The notes beneath the pieces are model-generated. The model was not told the DNA's origin. It did not search any database and saw only the letters and a program-made list of their open reading frames with translations. From assembly GCA_937901965.1 (NCBI GenBank), contig CALGSW010000003.1, positions 1 to 61,607 on the forward strand: DNA of 61,607 nucleotides, read 5' to 3'. The stretch is from an uncultured Bacteroidota bacterium (lineage in GTDB: Bacteria > Bacteroidota > Bacteroidia > Bacteroidales > UBA932). Positions 53,369-61,565 of this stretch are shown in pieces; the stretch's first letter is position 1, and every line of letters begins with the position of its first letter. The translations under genes were made by a program, and so were the position numbers.

Positions 53369-54244
53369 TTACCAATTAAGGATTACCTCTGCTTTAACCG
53401 GATAGTGGTCAGATGGGATTCTTACCGCCTGTGTGGAACTGTCGGCTTTACTCCAGTACATATCTGTAAGTACTCCATATTTGACAACCTTAAACTCTTT
53501 AGTCGTGAAAATATGATCAATCCTGCTGTCGCTTTTGTACTGCGGTTTAAAGTTATTAAATGTTCCATTAGGTGAATATCTCAACTCCGCAGTTTCATAT
53601 GTGTCTTTCAATAACTGTGAACCAGAGATAATTCCGTATCCTTCTGCTCTCTGATCATAGTTAAAATCTCCTGTAAGTACTACCGGTTCGCCGTTGGTCA
53701 TCGCTTTTATTTTTTCAAGGACAAGTTTTGTCCCCTCAACTCTTGCAACCTTTCCTATATGGTCCATATGAAGATTGAAAAACCAAAAGTGTTTTCCGTT
53801 TTCAAGAATCTGAAATCTGCCCCATGTGCATATTCTTGGAAGAGCAGCATCCCAACCTTTTCCGGGGATACTGTCGGTCTGAGAAATCCAGAAATTTCCT
53901 GTTTTAATGAGTCTGAACTTTTCTTTCTTATAGAAAACCGGCGAACATTCTCCTGATTTATCACCATCTGTCCTGCCAACACCTATGTAGTTATACTCAG
54001 GCATTGCCTCAAGCATTCCTGTCAGCTGGCTGTAAAAAACTTCCTGTGAGCCGAATATATCAAAATCGTGATAACGGATGAGATTTGTGATGTGCGGCAG
54101 TCTCTCTCCCCAGCCGTTTCCTTTCAGGGAGTCATCTCTGTTCTCATATCGGATGTTATAGGTGGCAATGTTTATCTTCTGGGCGGACGCATCTATTGAT
54201 AAAACACAGACTAGCAGGATTGTAAATACAAGGTATTGCTTCAT
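53369..54244 (-). CDS. Secreted endonuclease/exonuclease/phosphatase (EEP) family protein
   Basis: A 291-residue protein with a signal peptide (YLVFTILLVCVLSIDASA) and an EEP fold: NIATYNIRYEN, DIFGSQEVFYSQL (metal-binding Glu), FNLHMDHIG, VLTGDFNYD, RIDHIFT and IPSDHYPVKAEV. These cover the metal-binding and catalytic Asp/His positions. Secreted members cut nucleic acids, phospholipids or sugar phosphates. The ATG at 54244 begins the signal peptide; upstream in-frame ATGs at 54253 and 54277 add unlikely residues. First gene of the operon with TfoX, GH97 and SagB genes. Confidence 0.88.
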   Translation of the reverse strand: MKQYLVFTILLVCVLSIDASAQKINIATYNIRYENRDDSLKGNGWGERLPHITNLIRYHDFDIFGSQEVFYSQLTGMLEAMPEYNYIGVGRTDGDKSGECSPVFYKKEKFRLIKTGNFWISQTDSIPGKGWDAALPRICTWGRFQILENGKHFWFFNLHMDHIGKVARVEGTKLVLEKIKAMTNGEPVVLTGDFNYDQRAEGYGIISGSQLLKDTYETAELRYSPNGTFNNFKPQYKSDSRIDHIFTTKEFKVVKYGVLTDMYWSKADSSTQAVRIPSDHYPVKAEVILNW

Positions 54245-54300
54245 AATTGTCATTTTGAGAATTGGAAGATGAAACAAATATACCTTTTTTGTGCAAACAA

Positions 54301-55929
54301 TTAGTTGCTTTGTAAGCCCTCAAACACTTCTTTATTAAGTTGAAGTAAGCCTGCCGGACTATTGTTAGTCTGATTCAACAGAATACTTTTGATATTCTGA
54401 GGTGTTAATTGCGGGTTCTTCTCTTTAATAAGTGCTATTACACCTGATATTACAGGTGCTGCATGTGAAATACCCCAGGTCACAGGAGTCTCTTTTGATA
54501 TGAAATTTGTTCCGATAATATTAATCTTCTCCTTGCTATTACTATACTTTTCAAACTCAACAACTCCCGGCATTATTACGCTGTTGTTGTCTCCCGTATA
54601 GTTTATATAAACAACTGACACACCTCTATCAATAGCATTTTGGATTGCCTCGTCCAAAGCAATTTGATTGTCTTTTACAGCCGGCTGACTGCAACTTATC
54701 ACATTTGCTCCATTTTCAACTGCGTAATTAATTGCTTTAACAAACGATTCTGAATATCCGGTCATATTCCCGTTAGTCATTACTATGGGCATAATTTTTA
54801 CATCCGGAGCAATCATTACTAAGTCTTCAGCCATAAATGTACCGTGGTCAGATTTTTCAACTAAAGGCTCTTCTCCCTCAACAAAGCTGACAGGCGAAAC
54901 GACTCGCCCTTTTAATGCTGCACTGTTTTTGTTGAATGAGTGATCCAGTATCGCTACCGTAACCCCTTTCCCGGTTGATATTTTATTGATCTCCGCAACA
55001 TTAAGCGCATCTGCACACCACTCCCCATACATTTTTTCTGTAATCCCTAGAATTGAGGCCAAGTCAAGCGTTGAGGCTTTAAATACAGATCTTTGCAAAA
55101 TTTTAACTCTCTCATCATCGTATCTCCCCAAATAATCTTTATCAAAATGGGGTACCATAATTTGAATACCATCTTTTCCCTCCGGTATTAAAATATGGGA
55201 CCAATATACTATCCTTCCTCTCTCTTTGAGTAAATGCTTCAACTCACTATTATCAAGTTTTGGATAGTAAGACTTGATTAAGGCAACGGCGGATGATGTT
55301 GTATAAACTGTTTTCTCAAGATTATGCTTGATTTTATAATCCGGCATCATCGGTTGAAAGCCGTCAATATCTCTGCCCATTACAGTGAAAATATCAACCG
55401 GAACCTTATTCCAGTATGACAAATCACCTAACTGATACATATCTCCGTGTGATCCGGAAATTATACATCCTGCATCCGAAGCCCTCTTCACAAAAAATTG
55501 CCATTTGGTATAATCTCTTTCTGAGTCCATTGGGCCATAATAAGCAGAGAGGACGCAGCTTAGTTTTTTAGAGCTAGAGGCCATTTTAATAAAACTATCA
55601 TACTCTTCCTCTTTTATTTCATCCGCAACAATCAACACATCAAAGCTTTGCACTTTAAACTGATTATTTAGAATATCAGATGTTGAAAATGTAGAAACCT
55701 CTGAACAAGGAACGTATTGCTTTACAAATTTTACTTTGGAAAGTAAAGCTGTATTCCCTTCATTATCAATAATTGCAATTGATATTTTTTTATCCGGCTG
55801 ATTCTCCCAGGCAAAGGGGAATTTGCAGAAATTTGTAGTAAAATCGGAAGTTGGAAGAACGGTTTGTCTCTGTGAGTACCCCATTGAGGATATCACAATA
55901 AACAGAAGTGTCAAAAGTCTGAATCTCAT
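54301..55929 (-). CDS. Secreted S8 subtilisin-family protease
   Basis: A 542-residue protein with a signal peptide and a long N-terminal domain of about 290 residues with no family match. The catalytic set is Asp in VAILDHSFN, His in SDHGTFMAED and Ser in WGISHAAPVISGV. The usual GTS-M around the serine is GISHAAP, an uncommon variant but still with the Ser. An oxyanion Asn is not clear (INYTGDN). It starts 5 bases after an unknown secreted protein gene, a possible partner or inhibitor. Confidence 0.85.
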   Translation of the reverse strand: MRFRLLTLLFIVISSMGYSQRQTVLPTSDFTTNFCKFPFAWENQPDKKISIAIIDNEGNTALLSKVKFVKQYVPCSEVSTFSTSDILNNQFKVQSFDVLIVADEIKEEEYDSFIKMASSSKKLSCVLSAYYGPMDSERDYTKWQFFVKRASDAGCIISGSHGDMYQLGDLSYWNKVPVDIFTVMGRDIDGFQPMMPDYKIKHNLEKTVYTTSSAVALIKSYYPKLDNSELKHLLKERGRIVYWSHILIPEGKDGIQIMVPHFDKDYLGRYDDERVKILQRSVFKASTLDLASILGITEKMYGEWCADALNVAEINKISTGKGVTVAILDHSFNKNSAALKGRVVSPVSFVEGEEPLVEKSDHGTFMAEDLVMIAPDVKIMPIVMTNGNMTGYSESFVKAINYAVENGANVISCSQPAVKDNQIALDEAIQNAIDRGVSVVYINYTGDNNSVIMPGVVEFEKYSNSKEKINIIGTNFISKETPVTWGISHAAPVISGVIALIKEKNPQLTPQNIKSILLNQTNNSPAGLLQLNKEVFEGLQSN

Positions 55930-55934
55930 ATACC

Positions 55935-56339
55935 TTATTGTTGTTCAATCTCTATTCTTCTCTCTTCAATAATAGTCCTGTCCACTGTTTTTACCACCTT
56001 CTTTTCAATGGAATATAACAGCCATCCTGTCTCGTGAATCCAAGATATTACTCTGGTTGTATTACTAAAGTTTTTAAACTCCTCTCTATTGGGGGCCTCC
56101 TCTCCTGTTGATTCTGAAGCGGAGTCAATAATAATTATATCAACATAAAATTTAGTTTGCTCATTTGACAGTGTGTCTGCTCCCTTTATGTTAATCTTTT
56201 TCTGTGTTATGGAGTATGTTTTTTTATCACCCTTGCTCCAGAATCCGGAGACCTGAACTGTTGAATCAGATATATTTATTTGTCCATATAAATTAATGCA
56301 TGGAATTAGAGTTAACAGAATTGCCTTTAGTCTCTTCAT
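55935..56339 (-). CDS. Small secreted hypothetical protein
   Basis: The 134-residue product has a signal peptide (ILLTLIPCINLYG) and a beta-rich, charged body with no recognised family. It contains a SITQKKINIKGADTLSNEQT strand pattern. It directly precedes the subtilase and is likely co-transcribed, so it may be a propeptide-like, substrate or inhibitor protein (inference from position only). Confidence 0.55.
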   Translation of the reverse strand: MKRLKAILLTLIPCINLYGQINISDSTVQVSGFWSKGDKKTYSITQKKINIKGADTLSNEQTKFYVDIIIIDSASESTGEEAPNREEFKNFSNTTRVISWIHETGWLLYSIEKKVVKTVDRTIIEERRIEIEQQ

Positions 56340-56456
56340 TAGTATTATTCAAAAAATGGAGAGCTAAGGAAATTGATATAATGCCCAACATCAAATTTTT
56401 CCTGTTGATTTTGTGTATTACTCTTATGAAGCCGGAATATTCATGTTTAAGACAAA

Positions 56457-57500
56457 TTATTTCAGAATCTCCTTGTAATATTTCTCAAGCGCAGCTCCAT
56501 TCTGTTTATTAAGCTTCTGCATCTCTATTTTTCTTTGAGCCTCGCTCTCTTTGCGGCCGGCCATCTCTTTCTGCCAGGTAACTCCGGGTACAATGTCTTG
56601 CAGGAAATTTGAGTTCACACTGTAACTAAAGTAGATATTCTGGCCAACTTTTACTGCATCCAGAGAGTAATTAAAAGCAGTAAATATATCTTCATATCCG
56701 GCTGTTCCGGAGACGTCAAAATCCGGTTTTTTCATATTACTTTCAACAACCTTTGCATAGCTATGCCATACGTAAGTGGGAGGTCCTCCTTCAAATGACA
56801 GTCTGTAAAAACCCTTCTCTCTGTTAAGTACATCTCCTATTGCAAAATTGTTTGGATTTTGATCAGTTGGAGCAGTAGGTCTGGTCTTGAAATTTGACTG
56901 ATTAACCCCAGCAAAATCTGAAAAATTTACACCGTCATTCCAGAAACGATACATCCTGTCCAGAATCGCATCTGTCTCCTGAGGGACTTTAACTATATAT
57001 GATACTCCCAGCACATACTCCTCATTTGAGCCCCATGGTTTAGGCCCGCAATTTTGCAGCCCTTTGATATAAAACCATATCCACGAATCCTCTGTCAATT
57101 TATACATTAATCCGCTATTGGGAAGCCTTGTATTCTTAAAGAGCTTTTTCATCTCCTTCTCACTCACTTGCTCCAGCCCTTTTTTTGCGGCAAACTCTTT
57201 AACCTCCTCCGGCCTGTAGGCAATCCAGTCTCTTATTTCTGTAAGAATACACTTATAACTGGTTTTGGGAACATTTCCGGGCGCATAGGCGTAATAGGTA
57301 CCGGGGCCGTAGTTTTTGCTTTTACGTGTATAGCCGGGAACATCCGGTGCAAATCCGGAAACAGGTGTAGGTTCAAGATCCGGCAACGGTTTATAAACAG
57401 TAAATGTGCTCTTTCCGTATGTGACCTTTTTTTGAGGATACACATTTAGTGACAATAAAATGCATGTCGCGATTAATGTAGCTTTTAGAATGTTTGACAT
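56457..57500 (-). CDS. Secreted hypothetical protein, unknown family
   Basis: A 347-residue protein with a signal peptide (ATLIATCILLSLNVYP) and no recognised domain. Notable stretches are GFAPDVPGYTRKSKNYGPGTYYAYAPGNVPKTS and GLMYKLTEDSWIWFYIKGLQNCGPKPWGSNEEY. It lies 117 bases before the small protein/subtilase pair, with a long untranslated gap, and after the dioxygenase gene. Function unknown. Confidence 0.55.
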   Translation of the reverse strand: MSNILKATLIATCILLSLNVYPQKKVTYGKSTFTVYKPLPDLEPTPVSGFAPDVPGYTRKSKNYGPGTYYAYAPGNVPKTSYKCILTEIRDWIAYRPEEVKEFAAKKGLEQVSEKEMKKLFKNTRLPNSGLMYKLTEDSWIWFYIKGLQNCGPKPWGSNEEYVLGVSYIVKVPQETDAILDRMYRFWNDGVNFSDFAGVNQSNFKTRPTAPTDQNPNNFAIGDVLNREKGFYRLSFEGGPPTYVWHSYAKVVESNMKKPDFDVSGTAGYEDIFTAFNYSLDAVKVGQNIYFSYSVNSNFLQDIVPGVTWQKEMAGRKESEAQRKIEMQKLNKQNGAALEKYYKEILK

Positions 57501-57549
57501 CTGTTATTTGTTTAGTTTTATTCTTTACAACATGTTTTGACTGGAAACC

Positions 57550-58344
57550 CTACCATTTGACTGCAATAGCCCTTTTACCAAGTATATAGTTATCAAATAT
57601 GATTGCGCCCTCTCTTTTTGCCGCTCCGCAACATACATGGAGCGGAAGAAGGTGCTCCTCTCTGGGATGGCAGTATCTTGCACCAGTAGCCTTTTCCCAG
57701 TTAATTAATTTGCCCTCTCTTTCAAAATCCGAGTACTCTCCTGTGCAAACATCTGTAAGCCAGTTCTGGAAATTATCATTATTCCCGTCAGGATTGTTTG
57801 CTCCGCTCCAGTCAAAGGCTCTCATATTATGGAATGAGAATCCGGAGCCAATTATAAGAATATTTTCGTCGGCTAACCTTCTGAGCATCTTACCAAGATG
57901 TATATGTTCTGAGGGGTCTAATCCTTTTATCAGTGATATTTGGGTTACAGGTATATCTGCCTCAGGATACATTAAAAGCAATGGGATAAACACTCCATGG
58001 TCAAGTCCGCGCTTATTATCAACCTTAAGTGGGGCTCCACTATCTTTGAATACCTGTTTTATCATGTTTACCAGCTCTGTATTCCCGGGTAGTTGATAGT
58101 CAATTTCATATGACTCCTTTGGGAATCCATAGTAGTCAAACAGAAGTGCCGGTTTTTCACTCTCTATTACTGTAGGAACTTCCTCTTCCCAGTGTGCACT
58201 TATGACAACTATTGCATTTGGTTTTTCTATCTCATTTGGAAGTCTTCTCATGAATGAGACCATCTCTTTATGGCCCGGGTCTCCTAATATAGGTAACGGG
58301 CCACCTCCGTGTGAAAAATAAACTATTTGCCCTCCTTTGTCCAT
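57550..58344 (-). CDS. LigB/DODA-type extradiol dioxygenase (YgiD-like)
   Basis: A 264-residue class III extradiol dioxygenase. The metal site uses histidines in YFSHGGGPLP, ISAHWEEE and GLDHGVFIPL, with IIGSGFSFHN later, as in 4,5-DOPA dioxygenase and E. coli YgiD. The start at 58344 gives YgiD-like length; an extension to 58410 would overlap the kinase gene and lacks similarity. It would open catechol-type rings; natural substrate unknown. Confidence 0.85.
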   Translation of the reverse strand: MDKGGQIVYFSHGGGPLPILGDPGHKEMVSFMRRLPNEIEKPNAIVVISAHWEEEVPTVIESEKPALLFDYYGFPKESYEIDYQLPGNTELVNMIKQVFKDSGAPLKVDNKRGLDHGVFIPLLLMYPEADIPVTQISLIKGLDPSEHIHLGKMLRRLADENILIIGSGFSFHNMRAFDWSGANNPDGNNDNFQNWLTDVCTGEYSDFEREGKLINWEKATGARYCHPREEHLLPLHVCCGAAKREGAIIFDNYILGKRAIAVKW

Positions 58345-58402
58345 ATTGCTGTGTTTGTTGTAAAGGTAACGAAATTTAGAATTCACTCTTTCCCAATATT
58401 TA

Positions 58403-59587
58403 TTATTCATTTAACGGCAAAGTGAACTTAAACTTACTCCCTTTGCCTAATTCACTCTCTGCCCATATTTCGCCACCATGTTCCTCTACAAATTTTTTAC
58501 AAAGCATCAGTCCAAAACCGGTTCCTTTTTCGTTTGCTGTTCCGCGAGTTGAATTGAGTTTTGTTGTATCAAAAAGCCGTGGCAATATATTGGGAGCAAT
58601 TCCAATTCCATTATCATAAATTGTAACCAGAATATCTGACTCTGTTCGCTCAGAAGAAATATTTACAATACCACCTGAATCTGTGAATTTAATTGCATTA
58701 GAAATTAAATTGCGCAAAATTGTATTTAGCATATCAACATCGGCAAATACGACAGTTTTATCTGATTCGTCAATGTTGATTGTAATATTTTTAGTATTTG
58801 CGTTTGGCTTAAGAAATTCTGTAACCTCTTCAATACTGGATTTTAAGTTGAATATCTTTGGTTTAAAAGGGATTGCACCAGATTGAGATCGCGTCCACAA
58901 AAGGATGTCATTTAACAAATTAAATGCGCCTTTAGCAGAATTATTAACAATTGAAATGTAATTTTCAAGCGTATTAACATCATATTCACGTAAGTTCTCA
59001 GATAACAGATCTAAAAAACCAAGCATTGAATTAAAAGGAGTTATCAAATCATGCGCAAGAATGGACATTAGAATATCCTTATCTTCACTTAATCTCTGAA
59101 GTTCTGCATTTTTATGTTTAATATCCTCTTCAATCTGTTTACGCTGGGTAATGTCATTCAAAGTACCGGTCCATATAATATCCCCATTTTCCAGTACTCT
59201 TGGAATGGATTTAAATTGAGTCCATATCAGGTTGTTATCTATTAAGAACCGTCCCTCCCATTCAAAGGGAGTTTTGTACTTATTTGCCTCAACATTAATT
59301 TTTGCAAATTGAGCTTTATCTTCTTCATAAATAAACCGGCTTATAATACCAGGATTGTTTATAAAAGAAGATCTGTCTAAATGAAGTATTTCATAAAACC
59401 TGTCATTCGCAAATTCAATATAGGAGGGAGAGTCTTCTGAACTAAGCCATTTATCTTCAAATAAAGAAAGCTCTTGATAAACTCTAAGGCGGTAAACACC
59501 GGAGGGAAGAGCACTTGCCAAATCTTGGTACAAACCATATTCCATATTATTAGTTTGCAGCTGATTGGATTTTTCCCGGCAAGTCAT
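58403..59587 (-). CDS. PAS-domain sensor histidine kinase
   Basis: A 394-residue soluble kinase with a PAS domain (YIEFANDRFYEILHLDRSSF, WEGRFLIDNNLIWTQFKSIPRV), HisKA H-box (SILAHDLITPFNSMLGFLDLL) and HATPase with N-box LRNLISNAIKFTD, DNGIGI and the G-box GTGFGLMLCKKFVEEHGG. Both catalytic parts look intact. The ATG at 59587 follows a good promoter; a later ATG at 59545 is also possible. There is no transmembrane segment and no response regulator nearby. Confidence 0.9.
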   Translation of the reverse strand: MTCREKSNQLQTNNMEYGLYQDLASALPSGVYRLRVYQELSLFEDKWLSSEDSPSYIEFANDRFYEILHLDRSSFINNPGIISRFIYEEDKAQFAKINVEANKYKTPFEWEGRFLIDNNLIWTQFKSIPRVLENGDIIWTGTLNDITQRKQIEEDIKHKNAELQRLSEDKDILMSILAHDLITPFNSMLGFLDLLSENLREYDVNTLENYISIVNNSAKGAFNLLNDILLWTRSQSGAIPFKPKIFNLKSSIEEVTEFLKPNANTKNITINIDESDKTVVFADVDMLNTILRNLISNAIKFTDSGGIVNISSERTESDILVTIYDNGIGIAPNILPRLFDTTKLNSTRGTANEKGTGFGLMLCKKFVEEHGGEIWAESELGKGSKFKFTLPLNE

Positions 59588-59619
59588 CACTGTATATTTT
59601 TATTATTAAAACATTATTA

Positions 59620-59649
59620 CAAAGTTATAACTAATTATTGCCTGACAAT
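59620..59649 (-). promoter_or_regulatory. Promoter of the PAS kinase gene
   Basis: ATTG (59646-59649) and TAACTTTG (59620-59627) on the minus strand are 18 bases apart, matching the Bacteroidota consensus well. It lies 32 bases before the preferred start. Confidence 0.45.
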
Positions 59650-59760
59650 TTTCAAAATTAAATTAGTTTTTATTGTAGAAATGAAACGATAGAGCGAGCA
59701 AAATCTCGCTATTATGCATATCAAAACTGTTTGTTAATCATTTCTGCTCATTTGTTACAG

Positions 59761-59982
59761 TCAACCTGTTGTTTTTTCGTCATCAACGTATTCTAAAATG
59801 TCACCGGGTTGACACTTCAAGACACTACAAATTGCCTCCAAAGTGCTGAATCTAATTGCCTTTGCTTTTCCTGTCTTAAGTATGGAAAGATTTGATAATG
59901 TCAACCCAACTTTACCGGAAAGTTCGTTAAGCGATATTTTACGCTTTGCCATAACAACGTCTAAATTAACTACAATTGCCAT
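59761..59982 (-). CDS. XRE-family helix-turn-helix regulator (DUF2975-linked)
   Basis: A 73-residue Cro/CI-type protein: MAKRKISLNELSGKVGLTLSNLSILKTGKAKAIRFSTLEAICSVLKCQPGDILEY forms the five-helix XRE domain, including the DNA-reading helix. It follows the DUF2975 gene by 3 bases. Pairs like this are known in Bacteroidota and Firmicutes, where the regulator probably controls the membrane partner. Confidence 0.88.
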   Translation of the reverse strand: MAIVVNLDVVMAKRKISLNELSGKVGLTLSNLSILKTGKAKAIRFSTLEAICSVLKCQPGDILEYVDDEKTTG

Positions 59983-59985
59983 AGC

Positions 59986-60495
59986 TTAAACAGTTAAATC
60001 GTTTTCGTTTTGGATATCCACCCCTTTTTTGAAAATGACCGCAATAATATAGATTACAGCCCCCATCAAAATGAACGCCTGGCCATCCTCCCAGAATTGA
60101 TTAAGGTTATCTGTTATCTTTTTTGCAATTAAACTTAAAAGTCCAACTGAAAGAGTAAAATAACTTATCAATGTGATTTGTCTTGCTGCAAAAGAGCTGA
60201 ATGGTTTGGATAAATCAAGTTTATGCATCAGTCTGATCACAATATAAAACATGCACGGCTTTAATATGGCAATTGTGAGGATAAAGCCATAGGCGCAAAA
60301 GAAGGACAATTCACTCTCATTATACATTTGAGTTAAGTCTATTTTTTGATAAAGGTTCTGGAGCAATTCAGGCTTAAACAGACTGAAGAAGAAATTAACT
60401 ATTAATCCGCCTGCTTCAATAGATAAGCCGACAAATATGAGCCAAGCTATAATAAGCAATCCTTTGTATACAAAATTATCAGTTTTTGTCATCAT
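59986..60495 (-). CDS. DUF2975 membrane protein
   Basis: A 169-residue membrane protein with four hydrophobic helices, the pattern of DUF2975: an N-terminal helix (GLLIIAWLIFVGLSIEAGGLIVNFFF), a second (FCAYGFILTIAILKPCMFYIVIRLM), a third (LISYFTLSVGLLSLI) and a fourth (AFILMGAVIYIIAVIF). Function unknown. It is followed by the XRE regulator, typical for this family. Confidence 0.82.
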   Translation of the reverse strand: MMTKTDNFVYKGLLIIAWLIFVGLSIEAGGLIVNFFFSLFKPELLQNLYQKIDLTQMYNESELSFFCAYGFILTIAILKPCMFYIVIRLMHKLDLSKPFSSFAARQITLISYFTLSVGLLSLIAKKITDNLNQFWEDGQAFILMGAVIYIIAVIFKKGVDIQNENDLTV

Positions 60496-60509
60496 CTTAA
60501 ATTTTAAAA

Positions 60510-60704
60510 TTACCCCCGTAAAAATAATAAATATATATTGATATACAATAAATATTTTCTTTTATTACTCTTGTCAATTACTACAAATATTATCATCAAA
60601 AATGAAGCTAAAAGAGCCATGAAAGAACCAAAATAAAATGGTGCATTTGAATTATAGCTATTCTGGTCCATACTGGGCCACCATTCTGGCGGATACCGGG
60701 CCAT
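60510..60704 (-). CDS. Possible small membrane protein
   Basis: A 64-residue frame with two hydrophobic helices (about 26-42 and 48-62), opening with the polar run MARYPPEWWPSMDQNSYNS. It ends 14 bases before the DUF2975 gene. It could be a real small protein of that operon or a chance frame. Confidence 0.35.
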   Translation of the reverse strand: MARYPPEWWPSMDQNSYNSNAPFYFGSFMALLASFLMIIFVVIDKSNKRKYLLYINIYLLFLRG

Positions 60705-60772
60705 TTTATAAAATACAGGAGGAGAGCAGGCGCTCGTTTTACTAGCGCTTGCATTCTGTTAGCAACTGGCAG

Positions 60773-61189
60773 TTATTTGATTGTCTTCAAGTATTGGGCT
60801 GCTGTCATTACTGGCAACTTCGCTTTTTGAAAGTCTTTCAGGTTTCTCGTGATAATGACATCAACTCCATTTTCTAAAGCAGTGTAGTATTGTAAGGCGT
60901 TTTCATAATCCTTAAAGTCATTGTCGTTAAGCGATAGTCCTACAATTTTCTCATCAAGACATAAAACTTGTACTATCAGCTTCAATTTTCGTAGAATTAG
61001 CTTTGCTTCATCTGGCCTTTTTGATTGTAAAAGAATGTAGTTTGTATTAGCAAAAGAAAGAGCTGAAACGCTTAAGCCTATCTTTTGTTTGTCCGCCAGA
61101 GTGAATAGCATTGCTGCTTCATCATAGAATGGGTCCCTTTTAGCAAGAAGGTCAATGATGATGTTTGTATCTATAAAAAGGTTTTTCAT
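60773..61189 (-). CDS. PIN-domain toxin (VapC-like)
   Basis: A 138-residue PIN-domain ribonuclease with the acidic cluster of the family: D7 in LFIDTNIIIDLL, aspartates in DYENALQYY and VDVIITRNLKDF. VapC toxins cleave RNA, often initiator tRNA or rRNA. Its start overlaps the antitoxin stop as ATGA. The pair lies next to an imperfectly symmetric, structured sequence at the window edge. Confidence 0.85.
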   Translation of the reverse strand: MKNLFIDTNIIIDLLAKRDPFYDEAAMLFTLADKQKIGLSVSALSFANTNYILLQSKRPDEAKLILRKLKLIVQVLCLDEKIVGLSLNDNDFKDYENALQYYTALENGVDVIITRNLKDFQKAKLPVMTAAQYLKTIK

Positions 61190-61431
61190 TTATACTTTTC
61201 TGCCAAGTGGTTTGAATAGTCCTTTCTGTAATTAAAATTTTCGTCGAGTTGAATAACTCCGCTTAGGCTTTCTACAAGAGGTGAAATTTCTGTAGCTACT
61301 GCTTTCTGTTTAGTTATTGATTCGAGATAGGACTCAACCACCTTAGAGAGACTAATATTATGATTATGTGCATAATCTTTAGCCTTATCAATAACTCGTT
61401 TGTTTAGTCGTAGTGTTAATTTCGTTTCCAT
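61186..61431 (-). CDS. DUF6364-like ribbon-helix-helix antitoxin
   Basis: An 81-residue protein with a ribbon-helix-helix start (TKLTLRLNKRVIDKAKDYAHNHNISLSKVVESYL) and an acidic, flexible C-terminus that should wrap the toxin. The ATG at 61431 is preferred over 61452. It overlaps the VapC-like gene, as usual for such pairs. CTTG-N20-TATATTTG (61450-61481, minus strand) is its likely promoter. Confidence 0.78.
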   Translation of the reverse strand: METKLTLRLNKRVIDKAKDYAHNHNISLSKVVESYLESITKQKAVATEISPLVESLSGVIQLDENFNYRKDYSNHLAEKYK

Positions 61432-61449
61432 AGGGAGGATGTTTACGTA

Positions 61450-61481
61450 CAAATATATATTTTTTGCACGTCAATAACAAG
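61450..61481 (-). promoter_or_regulatory. Promoter of the toxin-antitoxin pair
   Basis: On the minus strand CTTG (61478-61481) and TATATTTG (61450-61457) are 20 bases apart, near-consensus. The start codon is 18 bases downstream. Confidence 0.48.
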
Positions 61482-61499
61482 AGTGCTTAATTTCTTGCT

Positions 61500-61565
61500 T
61501 GTTGCTAACGTTATCGCGGTAAAACCCGTTTTAATGGAATTTAACGCGTGTCAGCAAACGTTGTT
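61500..61565. repeat. Imperfect hairpin-forming sequence at the window edge
   Basis: CGCGGTAAA near the left and TTTAACGCG on the right pair with one mismatch, flanked by AACGTT on each side. GTTGCTAAC near 61501 reappears inverted as GTTAGCAAC near 60758, so the toxin-antitoxin pair sits between inverted 9-mers. This could be a recombination site or a repeat element; integron attC consensus was looked for and not convincingly met. Confidence 0.35.

Noticed and set aside
61500..61565. Integron attC site
   Set aside because: The required RYYYAAC and GTTRRRY core pair was not found at the expected positions, and no integrase is present.
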